Source: Hydractinia symbiolongicarpus
Lineage: Eukaryota > Cnidaria > Hydrozoa > Anthoathecata > Hydractiniidae
Length of the DNA: 64,000 bases
Reading direction: 5' to 3'
Assembly: GCF_029227915.1 (NCBI RefSeq)
Contig: NC_079887.1
Coordinates: 11,284,001-11,348,000, forward strand
Shown here piece after piece: positions 1-13,276 of this stretch. Every line of letters begins with the position of its first letter. Positions within the stretch are counted from its first letter, which is position 1. Made by a program: the position numbers and the translations under genes. The notes under the pieces were generated by a model, which was not told where the DNA came from, made no database searches, and worked only from the letters and a program-made list of their open reading frames with translations.

Positions 1-586
1 TGGAGGGGCTGGTGGGGGTGGGGTGATAAACATTTACTAAGGGTGTACGATAATTTAAAAATAGCAATACGCGGCTGGACAATTCGAATCAGCAATATTT
101 GATTACTCCGAATCACAATGTGGAAACACGTTTTCGGTCGATTGTAACGATACCAGGCCTCTAAAACTATTCTTAGACATCGCGACTAAAACGGACTTGT
201 CTTTTGACGGCCCGAATCGCTATTAGCTATCACACGGATGAATGTGGGGATTTTTTCGCTCGAAAATCGTGTTAAGAGCTCAGTTGTTGTTTTCAGTGTC
301 ACACAAGAAAAATAACAAACATTATCCCCAGATTTTCCCTGTTTCTCTAAAAGTTTCTTAAACGCGTTTAATGTCCAGCTTAATGTACGCATAGAGACAA
401 TGCATTTTTGAAAACACGACGGCACAACGACAGTGACTAGTCTGCAGGTACCAGTCTATATAAATAGTTGTCAAGGTTACCTGACTTTCGTTGATAAAAT
501 GAAAGCTATAAACTTACTCTGATTTCCTTAACAGATAAATAAAATGGTTGTTCCGGATTTACAATCATAAAATAAAAATATTATAC
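1..586. other. Left edge, probably SLC13 intron
   Basis: No coding exon was recognised here. The last visible SLC13 exon ends at 587 with a GT donor, so this stretch is most likely the following intron of that minus-strand gene. An open frame on the minus strand at 186-425 has no similarity I recognise. Confidence 0.4.
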
Positions 587-3500
587 CCTTTTTTGAATAG
601 TTCTCCCCAACCTGGCATGAATTTCGGTTCACGAAGAAACCACAGCAGTACGAGCACGATGAAGCATATTAGTACCATTATCTCTGCAAACCTACACAAA
701 AACATAAAATCGAAATTATGGAGGCTTGAACGTTTTAGAAACGTCTCTTCTTGTTGACAGACAAATTTCGAAGAATAGCATTCTTTGGTTTTTATTGGAG
801 TTTAGAGTTCTGTAGTGTACGATTCAAATGCTTATTCCATATTACGTTTTTCTTTGATTAAACTTATACAGCCTTTCTGCTTTGTATTTTGCAGCACAAG
901 TAGGCCTGAAATGACAGAAATACAAAATTAATATGTTTGCAGACAAAAGAGACGCTTTTCAGATTTTTACGTTGCAAATAATTTTTTTGGTTTTCACTGC
1001 TTGTGAAATGACTGATTGGCAGCTTGTTCGTCGAGAGCTAAATTTTTTGAGAATGAACACTAAATAGGCGCTGAGCCTGCGCCTATTCAGAGTATCAGGC
1101 CTCCATTCGCTTTTTGTGAGAAAAAAGGAATCAACCACTTGGCGCTTCTTTTTAAGTCTGGCTTAGTAAAGATCTAGGATTCGGAAATGCGGAGCCATTA
1201 TTGCAGAATAGTTATGAGTATAAGACAGTCCTCTTAAAGGCAACAAGAACTTATTTAAAATTAATGTTTTCGAAATAACAGACGATAACTGTAAAACATT
1301 TGTCCACATGAGAATGTGTACAAATGTTTTCGGGAGATTATAAATAAACTTAAACAGTGTAAGTTGATGTAAAATTTTTCAAACAAACACAGTATTGACT
1401 AAGAAAATATAATAACAGTAAAATCATAACAAAGTTAACAAGCAACAGGGTTTGTAATTCTGTTGTTGTGGTACTTAATCCCAACGTGACTTCACAAAAC
1501 ATAACACATTACAAGCCACTAAATTTCGGACATTTAATTGTGAAGTGCTTAGATATTTAAAAAATGCAATAATGAGATAATTTTGATGACGTACGTAATT
1601 GGTCCTAAATCTTTGTATTGTTTTTTCATGACATCATAAAGTTCTCCACCTTTTTTCGTGTTTCTTTTCTTCCATCGAAGACAGCAACAAAGATGTTTGA
1701 AGCTGACATGTGAAATAATAATATTAATGAAATATAATAAATAATAAGTGGAGTCTAAGAAAAAAATATTTAAAATCACTCAATCAGCGTTGCTATTGAT
1801 CCAAAAACGACTTGTAAAAAATATTATAGGGAGTGAATGTTAAGCAAAGATAACAAGTGAAGGGAATTTAGAACTTCTTTCACATTGAAGATACATTAAA
1901 AATGCTACTGTTATTTTGAAGATTAAAAAAAGAAATATTAGTAAAGCCATCAAAAGCAAAAATACAAAACAACCCAAGCATAGAGATTATTTGGTTTTCA
2001 GTAGTCCAGGCATACCTTACGCCCATAAACATCATACCTTACGCCCATAAACATCATTTGTAAATAAATCCATCCCAAGAACAAAAACAGGAGCATCTGT
2101 GGAAATGCATAGACAAACCAATAAATAAAACTGATAGACGGACCGTTTGGAAACACGCTACAAGATAGAAAAAAATATGTGTAAAAATAAATAAAACCAC
2201 ATGCTCAAAGAGTTTTCATTTTTCTCAATGAATTATCTCTCAATTTTCACCATTTTCTATTTATTTATTTATTTATTTTTATTTGTTGTTTAAAACACAC
2301 AAAAATACTTGTCTCACAGATCTGAAACCAACAACAACAAAAAGAATATCAAGCAGTTTGCAACAGCTACCAGCGGAATAAACATTTAAAAAAAGTAACA
2401 CATGACCTAATAGAGTGCTGATTTCTTATATACTTATATTTTACCTTGAATAGACAAATTATCACCTTTTTTCTAATTTTTTCCTTAACCTTTTTAAAAA
2501 TATTCTCAGTTTTTTGTCAACCTCGAAATATTTTCAAGCTTACATTTAAACAACGTTCTATCATTTTCAAAAACTATGTAATGACTGACGCAGTAAATAT
2601 CGGAAAGATGCTTTGTGAATGTTGGTGTTTAATAAGGGATGGCTTTAAATTCTAAATTTAAAAAAAAATCTTACTCGTCCATTTGGCCAGCAAGAACTAA
2701 TTGTGGAGCAGTCCCGGTGAGTGTTCCAGTACCACCAATGTTAGCAGAATAGCAAATGCACAGCAACATCGCTTTACAAAATGTGCGATGACGAGCTTCA
2801 AGCTGGAAATGTAAAATAACTCACATTACTTAATGCAACCATTTAACCATTCTCTGAAATGAGTGTTATACCTTCAAAGAAGGCTAAAATGGTGGTTCGT
2901 AACCGATTTAGATGTTTGAAACTGCTTAATAAAAAAGGTAAAACATGACTTTAGAACGGTTAAAAAGGATATCTAATTTTTGTCATGACAACTAACAAGT
3001 TGGTGACAACAGACGTGACTTTATAGCAAAATCTTTTGCCTGTCCTGAAGCTAACTTAAAAGATCAAAAATCACCAACCTTCACATATTAAAACAGTGTG
3101 GTTTAAAAGTTATCACAAGAAATTGGAAGAGAGAGCGAAAGGTTCAAAGTACTTTCAAAAGACACCTAAATTTTCTAACATTAACAATTTTTTGTCATTC
3201 TGGGAACTATTAGTATTAGAAAAAAAAACCAGTAAGGGTGTACAGTAAAATTAAAATAAATGATTCTCATATAACTTGATCTTTTTTTCTGAGATTAATC
3301 TGAAATGGGCATGATATGGCAGCCTAAAAATAAGTCTAATTGCAGGAATTGGTGTGGATTACAATTCTTGTAACCAGCACTGCTACTGCTGTATATTTCG
3401 TAAGACTGACTGGTGCAGAGGGAAATAATTTTGAAAATTGGTGAAAGCAACTTTTTCAAAGGTTTAAAAACTAAACATTAAAAAACTGTTTTTCCTCTGG

Positions 3501-6500
3501 GGTTTTTTATTTCATATGAACTTTTGAGTTTTCTTTAAAAAGTAAATATTTAATCAAAACATATAATAAATGATCGAAAACATGGTATTTCTAGTAAATA
3601 GAGATACACCTAAATAAATAGTTCATTGAGAGTGTCAAATTTTATATTTTATTGTTAATCTTACTAAACACAAACCGTTTCTAAGTACTTTTGCAGTTCT
3701 TGTGTTATCTCACCAGGTAAAAGCTTCAATCAGAGATGAAAAATAAAATTTCACTCTATGCACAGTGAAATTATAAGAAATGCATTTGCATTAGTGTTAT
3801 TTTGCAGAACAAGTTTCTGTAAATATTCAAAAAAACACTGGGCAGATTGCTTAGTTGCACATGCATAGCTATAGATGTAACACTCTTTTTCTAAAAAACT
3901 TTATCGTAACTTCTTTTTACATAAAACACACAGGAAACAGCCATCCAGCAATTTATTTTGTGGAATAAATTTTCAAGACAGTAATGAAAGGTGTATCTAT
4001 CTCAGCGCAAAGGATAAAAATTATAGATTAAGAATTTTGTTTAGCCAAACTGCATGAAGCTACTTCCACTTTTTAGCTGTTTTTTTTTTTTTGGGGGGGG
4101 GGGGTTCTGCCCTGATTCTGAAATTAAGCAGCGTTCCATAAAAAAAAGTCTGAAAAAAATAATTTCTGGAAAGTGCAACTGTCTTAAACACACAGATTAT
4201 GGCTATTATTAAAAAGACTGCCTGTCTGTGATACTTATATGTTTTTATGTCTCATTTGTTTGGTGATATTTTGGCTATTTGTTGAGGTTAATACATTATT
4301 ACTTTTACATCAATAACTTAATTTTGATTAGTGAAGATATTGCACTGCAATGTTAACTTCAAGGTGACATAAAATGGTGGAGAAACTGACATCATCTTCT
4401 GGGTGAACATACCTGTTTTGGAACAGACGGGTGGATTTAATTTTAGAGTTTAAAAACTGTTTATGGTGAACTTCTGTTACAATTGACAAAAAAATATCAG
4501 GTAAAAGTACTTATTATTGATAATTAATTACAAATTTAAACTTAATACATACCTCAGTATTCGTTTTCTCCTCACTAAAATATAAAACTGCAAGATCAAA
4601 ATTAAAATCCAACAAACTCAAGATATGCTACCGTAACTTGTTCTTCGGTATTCGTCATGTTAGCATTAGTAGAAATTACTGTAAGGGGACTTGATAGTAA
4701 GAATTAATGTAATGGGTTTGGTAGCAGTGAAAGTAAAAATGTTTGATATTGTTCAATTCTAACCTCCTGGCATAAATTCTTGATGAATATGTATTGTTTG
4801 TCTTGGGAGTGGTTGGTATACTGTCATATACAATATTGTTTGAAATTTTTAACAAGGGAATACGTGCTTCACTGTCAGATCTGTGCAATTCATTTTCATA
4901 ATATTTTCTAGGCAGGAAATACATTTGCAATAATTAAAATACAATTTTTGATAGTAAACATTTTATGTAATTTAATTAGGTTTCCACTATATATTGAAAA
5001 TAATTAGAAATAAAAAACGAAATTATAGGGTTTGAATTACCAATTTGCAAAAAATGTCATCTTGCAAATTTTATTGCAAAAAATAGAAATTCAACACGTG
5101 AAAATTAGAGAAATTTATGTCTACAGTCAACTGGTTGCTGATGTGACATAAATATGTTGACAATCACTGGATTTAAGTTAGCAATTTCTGAAAACCTGTA
5201 CACAGGCAAACAAAATAGTTTTTAAAAGTAAAGAACGTGTGCTTCATTAGGTTACAAACCTTTTATCGTTAAGTGATTTTAAAAAACAAAAACTGATTGT
5301 GTAGCATTTTGCCAACATGATTGAAAATCATGCTAGCAATTGCCAAGTTTCAATGAAAAAAATCAGAGCCTAAAATTTCATTTTTATTTGTTCTTATTTT
5401 TTATGCGTTGTTATTATTCTAAATCACTTACGTTTCTCGTTCTAATTCAAACCCTCAATTACATTTTTAGGTTATTCTTTATATATATATAAAGTAATGT
5501 ATTACAAATTGGAAGAATTAGGTTCAGGTGTTTTCGAAAAAAAATAGCTGAACTTTTACAAAACAGAAAAAGTATAAAATTGTTATATAATTACCAAGTT
5601 ATAATAAACAATCTTTAATCCTTGCACAATTTTAAATATTCTTAAAGCTGATCTATAAGTAGACAATATGTATTATAATTTATTATCCATTTAAGCTTTA
5701 AAAATTTTCAATATAAAAAGGCCTGCTTGTTTTTCCTTTTTCTACAAAAAACCCCCAACAAACAGTTAATGTGAAGAAGAAAATAAGAGGGCGCAGTTTA
5801 TACAGAGGTGAAAACACCTGGCAGGATAATACCAATGGTTTTTAGAAGTCTATTTTTTATCAGAGTGAAATAGATAATGGTACATGATTAAATATGTTAA
5901 GTATATGTTACTAATAAAATAGTTAGTGCTAGCATCAATGGTTATTATATTAGTGAGTTTCGTAGTCACTGTTTATGTCAACTATATAATAGAAACAGTT
6001 AAGGTAAACAGAAACAAGAACATAACATACACTAGATTTTTGCAAGTGTCTGAGTTTTTATTTTCAGGGCCGCTTTCCAAACGCTGTAACTCCAAGTCTG
6101 CGTCATCTTCATGGATAGACTTTGTGAAATTTCCATCTAGTGATAAAGCATATTATTTCTCTATACCATATAAAAGCTGAATGAAAAGAATAAAAATATT
6201 TCATGCAAAAAAAGCACATGTTGTTGAGGAATCGCTGTGCAATCTTTACTACAATAAAAATGATGCATGCAGTGAAAACTTTTTATCTTTTATTTTTGAA
6301 TTAAATGTAAATAAAAATTAAATCTTATTTTCTCTGTTCTCTAAAAGGAACTAAAATCATGCAAAAATTCTTGAGTTTTACCCGAATCAGTAAACTCTGT
6401 GGGTTTTCCAGTTTTTCCCCCAGTTGTAGGTAAACCTATATGTAACGAGTTATATTTTTATTAAAACTATGTACAAAGTTTTCATACAAGCACATGAATT

Positions 6501-9164
6501 TACTTCAGTTTAAAGACGTAAACCTGTTCACTTCTAATACTGAAGTGAAACTTAATACTTACATTTAATTTTAATTATGTTTAAAATGTCATACCACGAT
6601 TATAATAAATATTGCTTTTCATTCCAACAAGAAATGTGTAATATTTTGAAGGAATTGTATTTTAAGAATTGAAATATAATTTCAGATGTGAAGACACTTG
6701 TGTGAATTACACTTCAGTTAACAACAGTTAGGGTCAGTGCAAAAGTGCAGGAAATTTCCTTTTGTGGAAGTTAAACATGCCAAAGATAGCATTAACCTAT
6801 GAATTCCTTTATAACATATGATATTCGTGGCATTGATTTTTTTAGTGTAGAAACCTACTTCTTGCAGATGTAGGAATACTGTCATCAATATTCTCTTTTT
6901 CATCTGGTGATTCGTCTTCAATAGCAACATGTAAATGTTGCTTGTCTAGTTGTTTTAACACTGCCTCCATTATTGGGGTCATCATGGCAGTGGTAGCAGT
7001 ATTTGTGATCCACATTGAGATAAAGGCTGTCACCATCATAAAACCTAGTAAACAAGAAGATTTTTTCTTACTGATTAAATAACTATGTACTTTTAAAATG
7101 AAAGAAGACAGCAATTACATCTTTTATCACAAAATAAATGGCAATCACTGATGAGTTAACCCGAGAAACGATCACCAGGATTTCTTCAGCAGTGATTGTT
7201 GTGCTTAACAACTTTCTTTAGATATGAAGTAGCTGTGTTTATGATGTCGTAGTTTATGTAATTTTTTAACAGCAGTTCAAACTATTTTACAAATTATCAT
7301 GCATTCCCCAATTAATTTTCCTTGTTTTTATTATAGCATTGGGGGGTTTAGCCATGTGAACCTTTGTAAACATAATAGCAATACAGATAAATTACACTTT
7401 CTCTAAGAAATATATTTTGATCGCAATATAAACTTATTATGTTGTGTCATGCTGTGCTCATGCCGCTTGCATCATAGTTTAAATGATAAAAACATTGTTC
7501 CTAAGCAAAACTATAATTTAGGCTTAGAACCTTTTCTCATTTGCCAGGTGTGTGTAACAAAAATCAGTTTAGTGATTTAGGATCACCCATGGAAATCACC
7601 CATCCGAAATCACAATGTTCTTCCTAAGTGTAGAATGCTCACATTAATATGGGGATGGGGATTATGGTCTCTAATATCAAAATGCAACAATTTTAATTAT
7701 TTAATTTTAAGATTTTACTTGTTTTTGCACCTTGTTAATAAAGTTGTTGACATGATTTTTATGCAACAGTGACCAACACTTTAAAAGCAGATTTATATTT
7801 TGTTTTACGGTTTGAGGACAATTAAAAAACACTTGTGTGCTGAAGTAAGTATTTTTTTGTCTGTCTTCTTTTTTGTTTGAGAGGCAATGAAAATGAATTG
7901 AAGTTACAATTCGTCAGTTTGATATTAATTTATCATGTATTCCAAAATTTGACATCATTTTTAATAACTTTTCTATTTATATAACATAACAATTTGTTTA
8001 TTTGCATACAAAAAGTTCAACAGGAATCATTTTTCCTGCTTGTGTTATTATTGTTTTAACCAACAGCTAAGTTTGTATTCTAAACAATGTTAAGTCTAAA
8101 TATGTCCATCTGACATTGTCAAATGAACATCTCAGCAATATATGACTGTTTTAATTAAGTTTTAAATGACCATTAAAGCACGATTTAAAAGCTCACAATA
8201 TTTTTTAATTGACTTACCAAGCATGAGCCGTCTTGGCTGTACACCAACCAACAAAAGAACAGCTAAAGCAACACGTTTATGTACATTCCATTGTTCTATA
8301 GCCACAGCAATTAGTAGTCCTCCCAAAAGAAGAATATTTGTATCTTTCATATATTGCATACACACAACTTTTGCTTTTAGGACACCAAGGAATGGAAATA
8401 TTAGTAATGGTAACAGTGAAGTAACGGCTAGAGGTGTCACTTCAGTAACCCAATAAACAGCCATGATGGCAATTCCATAAGCTGCTCGTGTTTCCTATAA
8501 AAAATTTAAGCTAAAAAAATAGTTATTTATAGCAACCAGCTTGCTACAAAACAGTCTTTTTTATAAATAAAACTTTGCGTGCATTTTGAACTGAAAAACA
8601 GACAAACACACTGTAAAATATTGTCCACTGTTCCTATTTTTTCCTTTATTTATTAGAAATTAGCTAGTTAGGCTAGATGATATTGCATGATTTTTTGAGC
8701 TTTGAACTAAAAATCTTTGCTTTCCTATTTGTTATATTTTTAAGAATAAGTTTTGATGAATATTATATTGACTAGCTGAGTTTAACAAAATTAAATAATT
8801 ATAATAGAATTAAGTAAATTATTAATTGAAAAACTATGTTAGAATGACTACACAATATTTATAAATTTATTTCGCTGAAGTAAAAGTGAATTAAGATTTT
8901 AAAACAAATATGCATTTTTTTCTCATTTACGTGGTTACGTACATTTTTTGTAGCAATTTATGGGACACAGACATTTTTGTGTTACTATGAAGCTATATAG
9001 ATTGTTGCTCTAGTTAGCCAAGAGCTATAGCTAGCTAGCTAAAAGTTTAATTCCAAAAAACATACCTGTGAATCTACGGCAATTAGTAAAGGAGCAAATA
9101 TAATTGGTGTCAATACAAATATAAGAAGGCGTTTAAACCTTTTTAGTAAAGGTACAAGAGCCAT
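587..9164 (-). CDS. SLC13-family Na+/dicarboxylate (citrate) cotransporter, 5' part of gene
   Basis: This gene encodes a sodium-coupled carrier of di- and tricarboxylates (SLC13A2/3/5, Indy group) in the plasma membrane. Nine exons are read on the minus strand: 9066-9164 (ATG at 9164), 8218-8494, 6859-7044, 6031-6136, 4832-4907, 2675-2802, 2038-2157, 1595-1702 and 587-691. All junctions have GT/AG ends and the phases agree throughout, giving about 401 codons; the remaining third lies beyond position 1. Family landmarks are [18 protein letters not shown] and [19 protein letters not shown] (exon 2), [11 protein letters not shown] (exon 3, substrate/sodium hairpin), [19 protein letters not shown] (2675-2802), [10 protein letters not shown] (1595-1702) and [16 protein letters not shown] (587-691). 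Exons 4 and 5 encode a polar cytoplasmic linker, are supported only by splice phase, and are the least certain; the exon 5 donor could also be at 4764. Residue 139 is Thr where the family normally has Ser in the SNT motif. Confidence 0.9.
2011..2054. repeat. 22-bp tandem duplication spanning a splice donor
   Basis: Positions 2011-2032 and 2033-2054 are identical 22-bp copies. On the minus strand the copy nearer the exon contains the SLC13 donor AAG|GTATG at 2038/2037; the second copy supplies an identical donor 22 nt further into the intron. Only the exon-proximal donor keeps frame with the next exon (1595-1702). Confidence 0.9.
4079..4104. repeat. T-run followed by 12-G run
   Basis: A poly-T stretch runs directly into twelve G residues (4093-4104) inside an SLC13 intron. 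It is a simple low-complexity tract. Confidence 0.8.
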
Positions 9165-10280
9165 GCTGCTTGATGTACAACGTGCTGCTCTCTGCTCCTT
9201 CTATCCCTCCACACTGATTTCCTTTTCGAACGTGAGAATATTATATGTATTTAAAAAATGTAAACAAATCTGAGGCCAAGCATGTCTCAATAGTATAGAA
9301 TTCGGACCGCAAAATGTTGCGCAATTTCATAGGAACTCAGCAATAATATGTGTTCGGCAAACTAACACTAGGACGGCCCCGGGGAACTGTCGGACCACAA
9401 AAACATTTGCTGAAACCCAAAATGGAGAACAAGGCTCTGGATTAGATTTAGTTTCTTATCTGCTGACCAGCCACTAATTTTTTAATTATTATTTAGACAA
9501 TCCAATTACGTATGTGCTTAGCTAACAATTTATTAGGTGTGACCAAGAACGTCGAAATCAAAAGTTTCACCTTTTTTAACCCTGTTTTAAAGCCTTGAAG
9601 CATCCGTTGCTTCATCCTCCTCCCTCCTCATCATCAGCTATACTTTTTTAATACACAGAAGGTAAACACCTGATTAGATGACATGGCCCATTTAGGTGAG
9701 TCATTTAATTAGGCTACCTGTAGTCTAACTAGGTGAACGAAAACTGATACTGTTGCAAATTCGTTAAAATCATTACATTTCACACTACAATTTTTATGTA
9801 AATGAAATATGTTTACTTTGCAGCAAATTTTGACAAATTATTGTCTTATTTACATCATGCATTGGCAATTTATGGCTCAAATGTCAGATGGCATTCTGTG
9901 TTTTATTATATTGTGGACTTCAGCCCACCTGCATTACAGGAAAGAAAATAAATATAGGGAACAAGAACATGATGATGCAAGTCAAAATCTTCATTAAATT
10001 ATTGCGTATTTTGCTATCTTTACCTAAATAGGCGACATATAATCTAATTAAGTTATATATTTCATTTAACCATAATTTTTTTATTTTCACGAACATATTG
10101 AGGTACAAGTGACAATTTGAAATCGTGGTCAAATAGACCAATCCATTCTAAACTAAGATTTTTTGCGAATTTTTTATCGGGAGTAAGTAAAACACCATTA
10201 AATATTGTCATGTGTTAACTAGGTTGCATATGGCCTATTTAGTATACTGTCGCCTAATTTAGTATTTAACTTAACTGCAA
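9165..10280. other. SLC13 upstream region, no gene seen
   Basis: AT-rich sequence upstream of the SLC13 start codon. It must contain the promoter and 5' UTR of that gene, but no TATA box or other core element could be assigned with confidence. Short open frames at 9809-9997 (plus) and 9920-10141 (minus) look random. Confidence 0.4.
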
Positions 10281-10898
10281 TTAAACCTTTATATTTTTTG
10301 TTGTGATTAGCCATCTTGTGGATATTGTAGATTGACTTCTGTCTTCAACAGCGGAGAAAACATTGTTGTCTTGCCAGTTGGTTAATTCTTTAAATTTTGC
10401 ATTCAAGACCCCGTCTTCAATAGTTGCCTTTATCGCTAATGTAAGATTAGCGCTTTGTAAAACTCGGTATGCCAAAAGTCCATCAGGAAGTTCCATACGG
10501 TGAACTTGGATTTTGTGATATAATCGTTCAAACTCTAAAAGGTAATCATTCATGCTCATCTCAGATGGTCGTTTAAATTTTTCAAAGGTTTCATAAGTTT
10601 GGTACGCAGTTTGATTTTCATTCTTAAGTAAATTTTGTCCAATCTGTCAGTAATAGCTTTTACCCCAGTTGTGGCACTGATTTGTTCAATTTCCAATTCT
10701 AATACTGCTTCTTTAGCTTTTCCTTTCAAACCCATGAATATAGCTGGCCATTGTTTTTCCGCCTTTAGTTCTGTGACTGCTTGCCATATTTGAACTTCTT
10801 TTTTCCAGTCTTTGTAAGACTCTATTCAATGATGGTGGGGGTACCCAACTTTTTGACATTTCTCTATGATACTTTGCAATTTTATTCCTCTGCTACCA
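10281..10898 (-). pseudogene. Internally deleted Copia remnant: gag fused to start of RT
   Basis: Read on the minus strand, a tRNA-iMet primer-binding site (10887-10898) is followed by a Copia-type gag. Motifs include KEVQIWQAVTELKAEKQ, the KGKAKEAVLELE block and MSMNDYLLEFERLYHKIQ, with a frameshift near 10560. After the gag block ending near YRVLQSANL, the same frame runs into a stretch (FKELTNWQDNNVF, ending ISTRWLITTK) that matches the beginning of the reverse transcriptase of the neighbouring Copia element (SKELQSWINNSVY, ending MSLRWVVTPK). Zinc knuckle, protease and integrase are missing, so an internal deletion joined gag to RT. The copy is not functional. Confidence 0.75.
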
Positions 10899-11114
10899 TT
10901 TGTTAAACTCGCTATATGTGTATGACAAACCTGCAGGTTATCTTCACAGTTCTCCTAATAACTCAACACCAAATAAACCTAATTGATTTATACACAACAC
11001 AATATATACCACTATTCTAAACACAATGATTACAACAGCAAGATTGGTTCAACACAAGTAAACCCCACCATCAATTGATTCTTATTAGTAATCGCCTAGA
11101 ATGAAAGATTAACA

Positions 11115-12384
11115 ACAACCAACCACTTTCCTGCAAACTCCACAAGGCCACTTTCCAACTACAAGGTCAAACTTGGCTGCAATGCTACTAATCATGACTT
11201 TAGACTTTGATGTGTTCACCCTTAGCCCTTTTTTTTAGTCCTTTCTTCTACTTCTCAAACTTTTCAACTAATTTTTCCATCGCCTCTGCTATGAGAACCA
11301 ATTCATCTGCATACAATAACTCCCATGAACAACCTGTTCTGAACCCCATTGACAGCGCTTCTAAGACTAAACAAACAACATAGGACTAAGGACTAAGTAC
11401 AGAACCCTAATGTACACCAACATTTACACTAAATTCATCACTAAGTGATTCATTAATCCTGACATGACTTCTAGCATTGCTGTACATAAACTGTACCATC
11501 GTAACTAGTCACTCATCCACACCTAATTTTCTCATAGCCCACCAAATAACTTTATGTGGCACTCTATCAAAAGCTTTCTCTAAATCTACAAAGGCAAGAT
11601 AGAGATTCTATCTCTTTTCTAAATACTTTTCCTGAAGCTGTCTGAGTAAAAATATTGCATCGTAGTGCCACACCCTGGAACAAAACCAAATTGCATCTTA
11701 TCTATATCAGTTCTTTCTCTAAGTAACTTATCAATCACTCTTTCAATAACTTTCAATACTTGATTAACCAACTTCAAACCTCTATAGTTACCTCTTTCTA
11801 ATGCATCACCCTTGCCCTTGAAACAATTCACTATTACACTTGACTGCCACTCACTCGGAATAGCACCATCCTTTATAATCTGATTTAGCAAGACTTGTAA
11901 TAAGCTCAACTCCAATATATCCAGATGCTTTTACCATCTCCGCAACAATACCTGATACTCCTGCAGCCTTGCCAATCTTCAATTTCCTAATAGCCTCCAC
12001 TACCCATTCTGTCTTGTTCTGCATAGCTGGCCCTTCTACAACATCATCATCAGACAAATTATCCTCATCCCAATCAAACTCAGTGTTAAGCAACCTCTGA
12101 TAATAATTCTTCCAAGCTATCCCTTTCTCCTCCTCTGTTATAGCCAAGATACCTTCATCATTATATATACACTTCTCACCTGCAACATCTTGATTAGTCT
12201 TCTTCATTTGCTTTGCTATCTTGAACACCTCATTACGCTGGTATTCCCTTTTTAACACATCTGCAAATCTGTTTCTCTCTGCTCCTGATTTTGCCTTATA
12301 CACTGCTGTACAAGTTTTAATTTTTTTAGTATGTTTTGTATTATAAGTTACTCCAACAAATTTAAGCTTCAAGGACAACTGCAA
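11115..12384 (-). mobile_element. Decayed non-LTR retrotransposon (LINE) reverse transcriptase
   Basis: The minus strand encodes a reverse transcriptase of the common invertebrate LINE type. In order: an RNA-binding/linker part (FKIAKQMKKTNQDV), the palm entry block IGKAAGVSGIVAEMVKASG near 11950, GNYRGLKLVNQVLKVIERVI near 11740, MQFGFVPGCGTT near 11690, VDLEKAFDRVPHKVIWWAMR near 11560, and the catalytic block as YADELVL near 11305 (the usual YADD has lost its second Asp). It ends with the C-terminal signature GKWPCGVCRKVV near 11140. There is a frameshift near 11900 and several stops after 11620, so it is dead. No endonuclease domain was found upstream. It lies between two Copia remnants on the same strand. 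Confidence 0.85.
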
Positions 12385-12520
12385 ATTATGCTTTGAGAAT
12401 CTAATTATGCTACAATAGTCTATTTAGGTGATTATCTCTCCCAATTAGGCTATTAACATGGCTTTTGCTGCCCAATGCTTTTCTGTTTTGTATAATTGCA
12501 TTGATTTTTTTAGTCAAAAC

Positions 12521-12651
12521 ATTCTATTAATGCTTGCACTTTTATTGTTTATTACCACCTAATAACCACAGCTTACCTACATTCTAAGCATTCTATTAAT
12601 GCTAGCACTTTTGTTCTTTATTACCACCTAATAACCGCACCTTACCTACTA
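12521..12651. repeat. Imperfect 69-bp tandem duplication
   Basis: The segment starting at 12521 (attctattaatgcttgcact) is repeated from 12590 (attctattaatgctagcact) with a few substitutions. It lies just outside the truncated 3' end of the Copia element. Confidence 0.8.
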
Positions 12652-12655
12652 ACTT

Positions 12656-13276
12656 TCAGAAGCTCAGAACACCTACCAACACATCGCTTACGGTGAAGCT
12701 AATTTCTGGTCTTGACATACATGCCAACCAATTGAGCTTCCCAATTGATTGTCTCATTTTAGATCTTTCAACTTCATTGATTGGTTCATCCTTAGAGCAT
12801 TTTATTCTCTCCATACTAAGAGTGATTGGCTTTAGCTCATTGATATAATCGGCTTGTTTGATGGTGATTGTTCCATCTTCATTTTGATCGAGGTCAATAC
12901 CAATATATTTGAAGTGTCGCATATGTTCACTACTGGTCTTGAAAATACTCTTCAACTTTGATACCACATTAACGAAGGTAGAACTTCCTGCCCAAATCAC
13001 GTCATCAACGAAACATACCAATATTCCGAAAATCAATGTATTTGAAGACCAGATGAATATTCCTTGATCTAGTTCAATAGGCTTTCCACCAAGTTGAATT
13101 AATTCACTTCGCAGTTTTAGGTACCAGCTACGACTTGCGTCAGCAAGACCATACACCGTTTTTGACAACTTCCAAAGGTTTTTGGTATTAGCCTCCTTCG
13201 GCGGCAGAACAATGACTTCTCTGTCAATCTTCTTTCCTTGAAGGAATGCTGTTTTGATGTCCAGAGAATTCAACAT
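12656..13276 (-). pseudogene. Copia reverse transcriptase, catalytic part
   Basis: About 206 codons. The frame opens on SLDIKTAFLQG (the Copia RT aspartate block). KLSKTVYGLADASRSWYLKL follows, then the catalytic FVDDVIWAG block (Copia YVDD equivalent) and the connection region with SMERIKCSKDEP and IGKLNWLACMSRPEI. The RNase H domain that normally follows is absent. This frame joins the preceding one (13270-14232) only through a frameshift near 13273. Confidence 0.85.

Noticed and set aside
3650-3730. Minus-strand stretch readable as [16 protein letters not shown]
   Set aside because: Too short, bounded by stops, with no splice phase that fits the SLC13 gene.
8166-8456. Plus-strand 96-codon frame
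   Set aside because: It is the antisense shadow of SLC13 exon 2, which is clearly coding on the minus strand.
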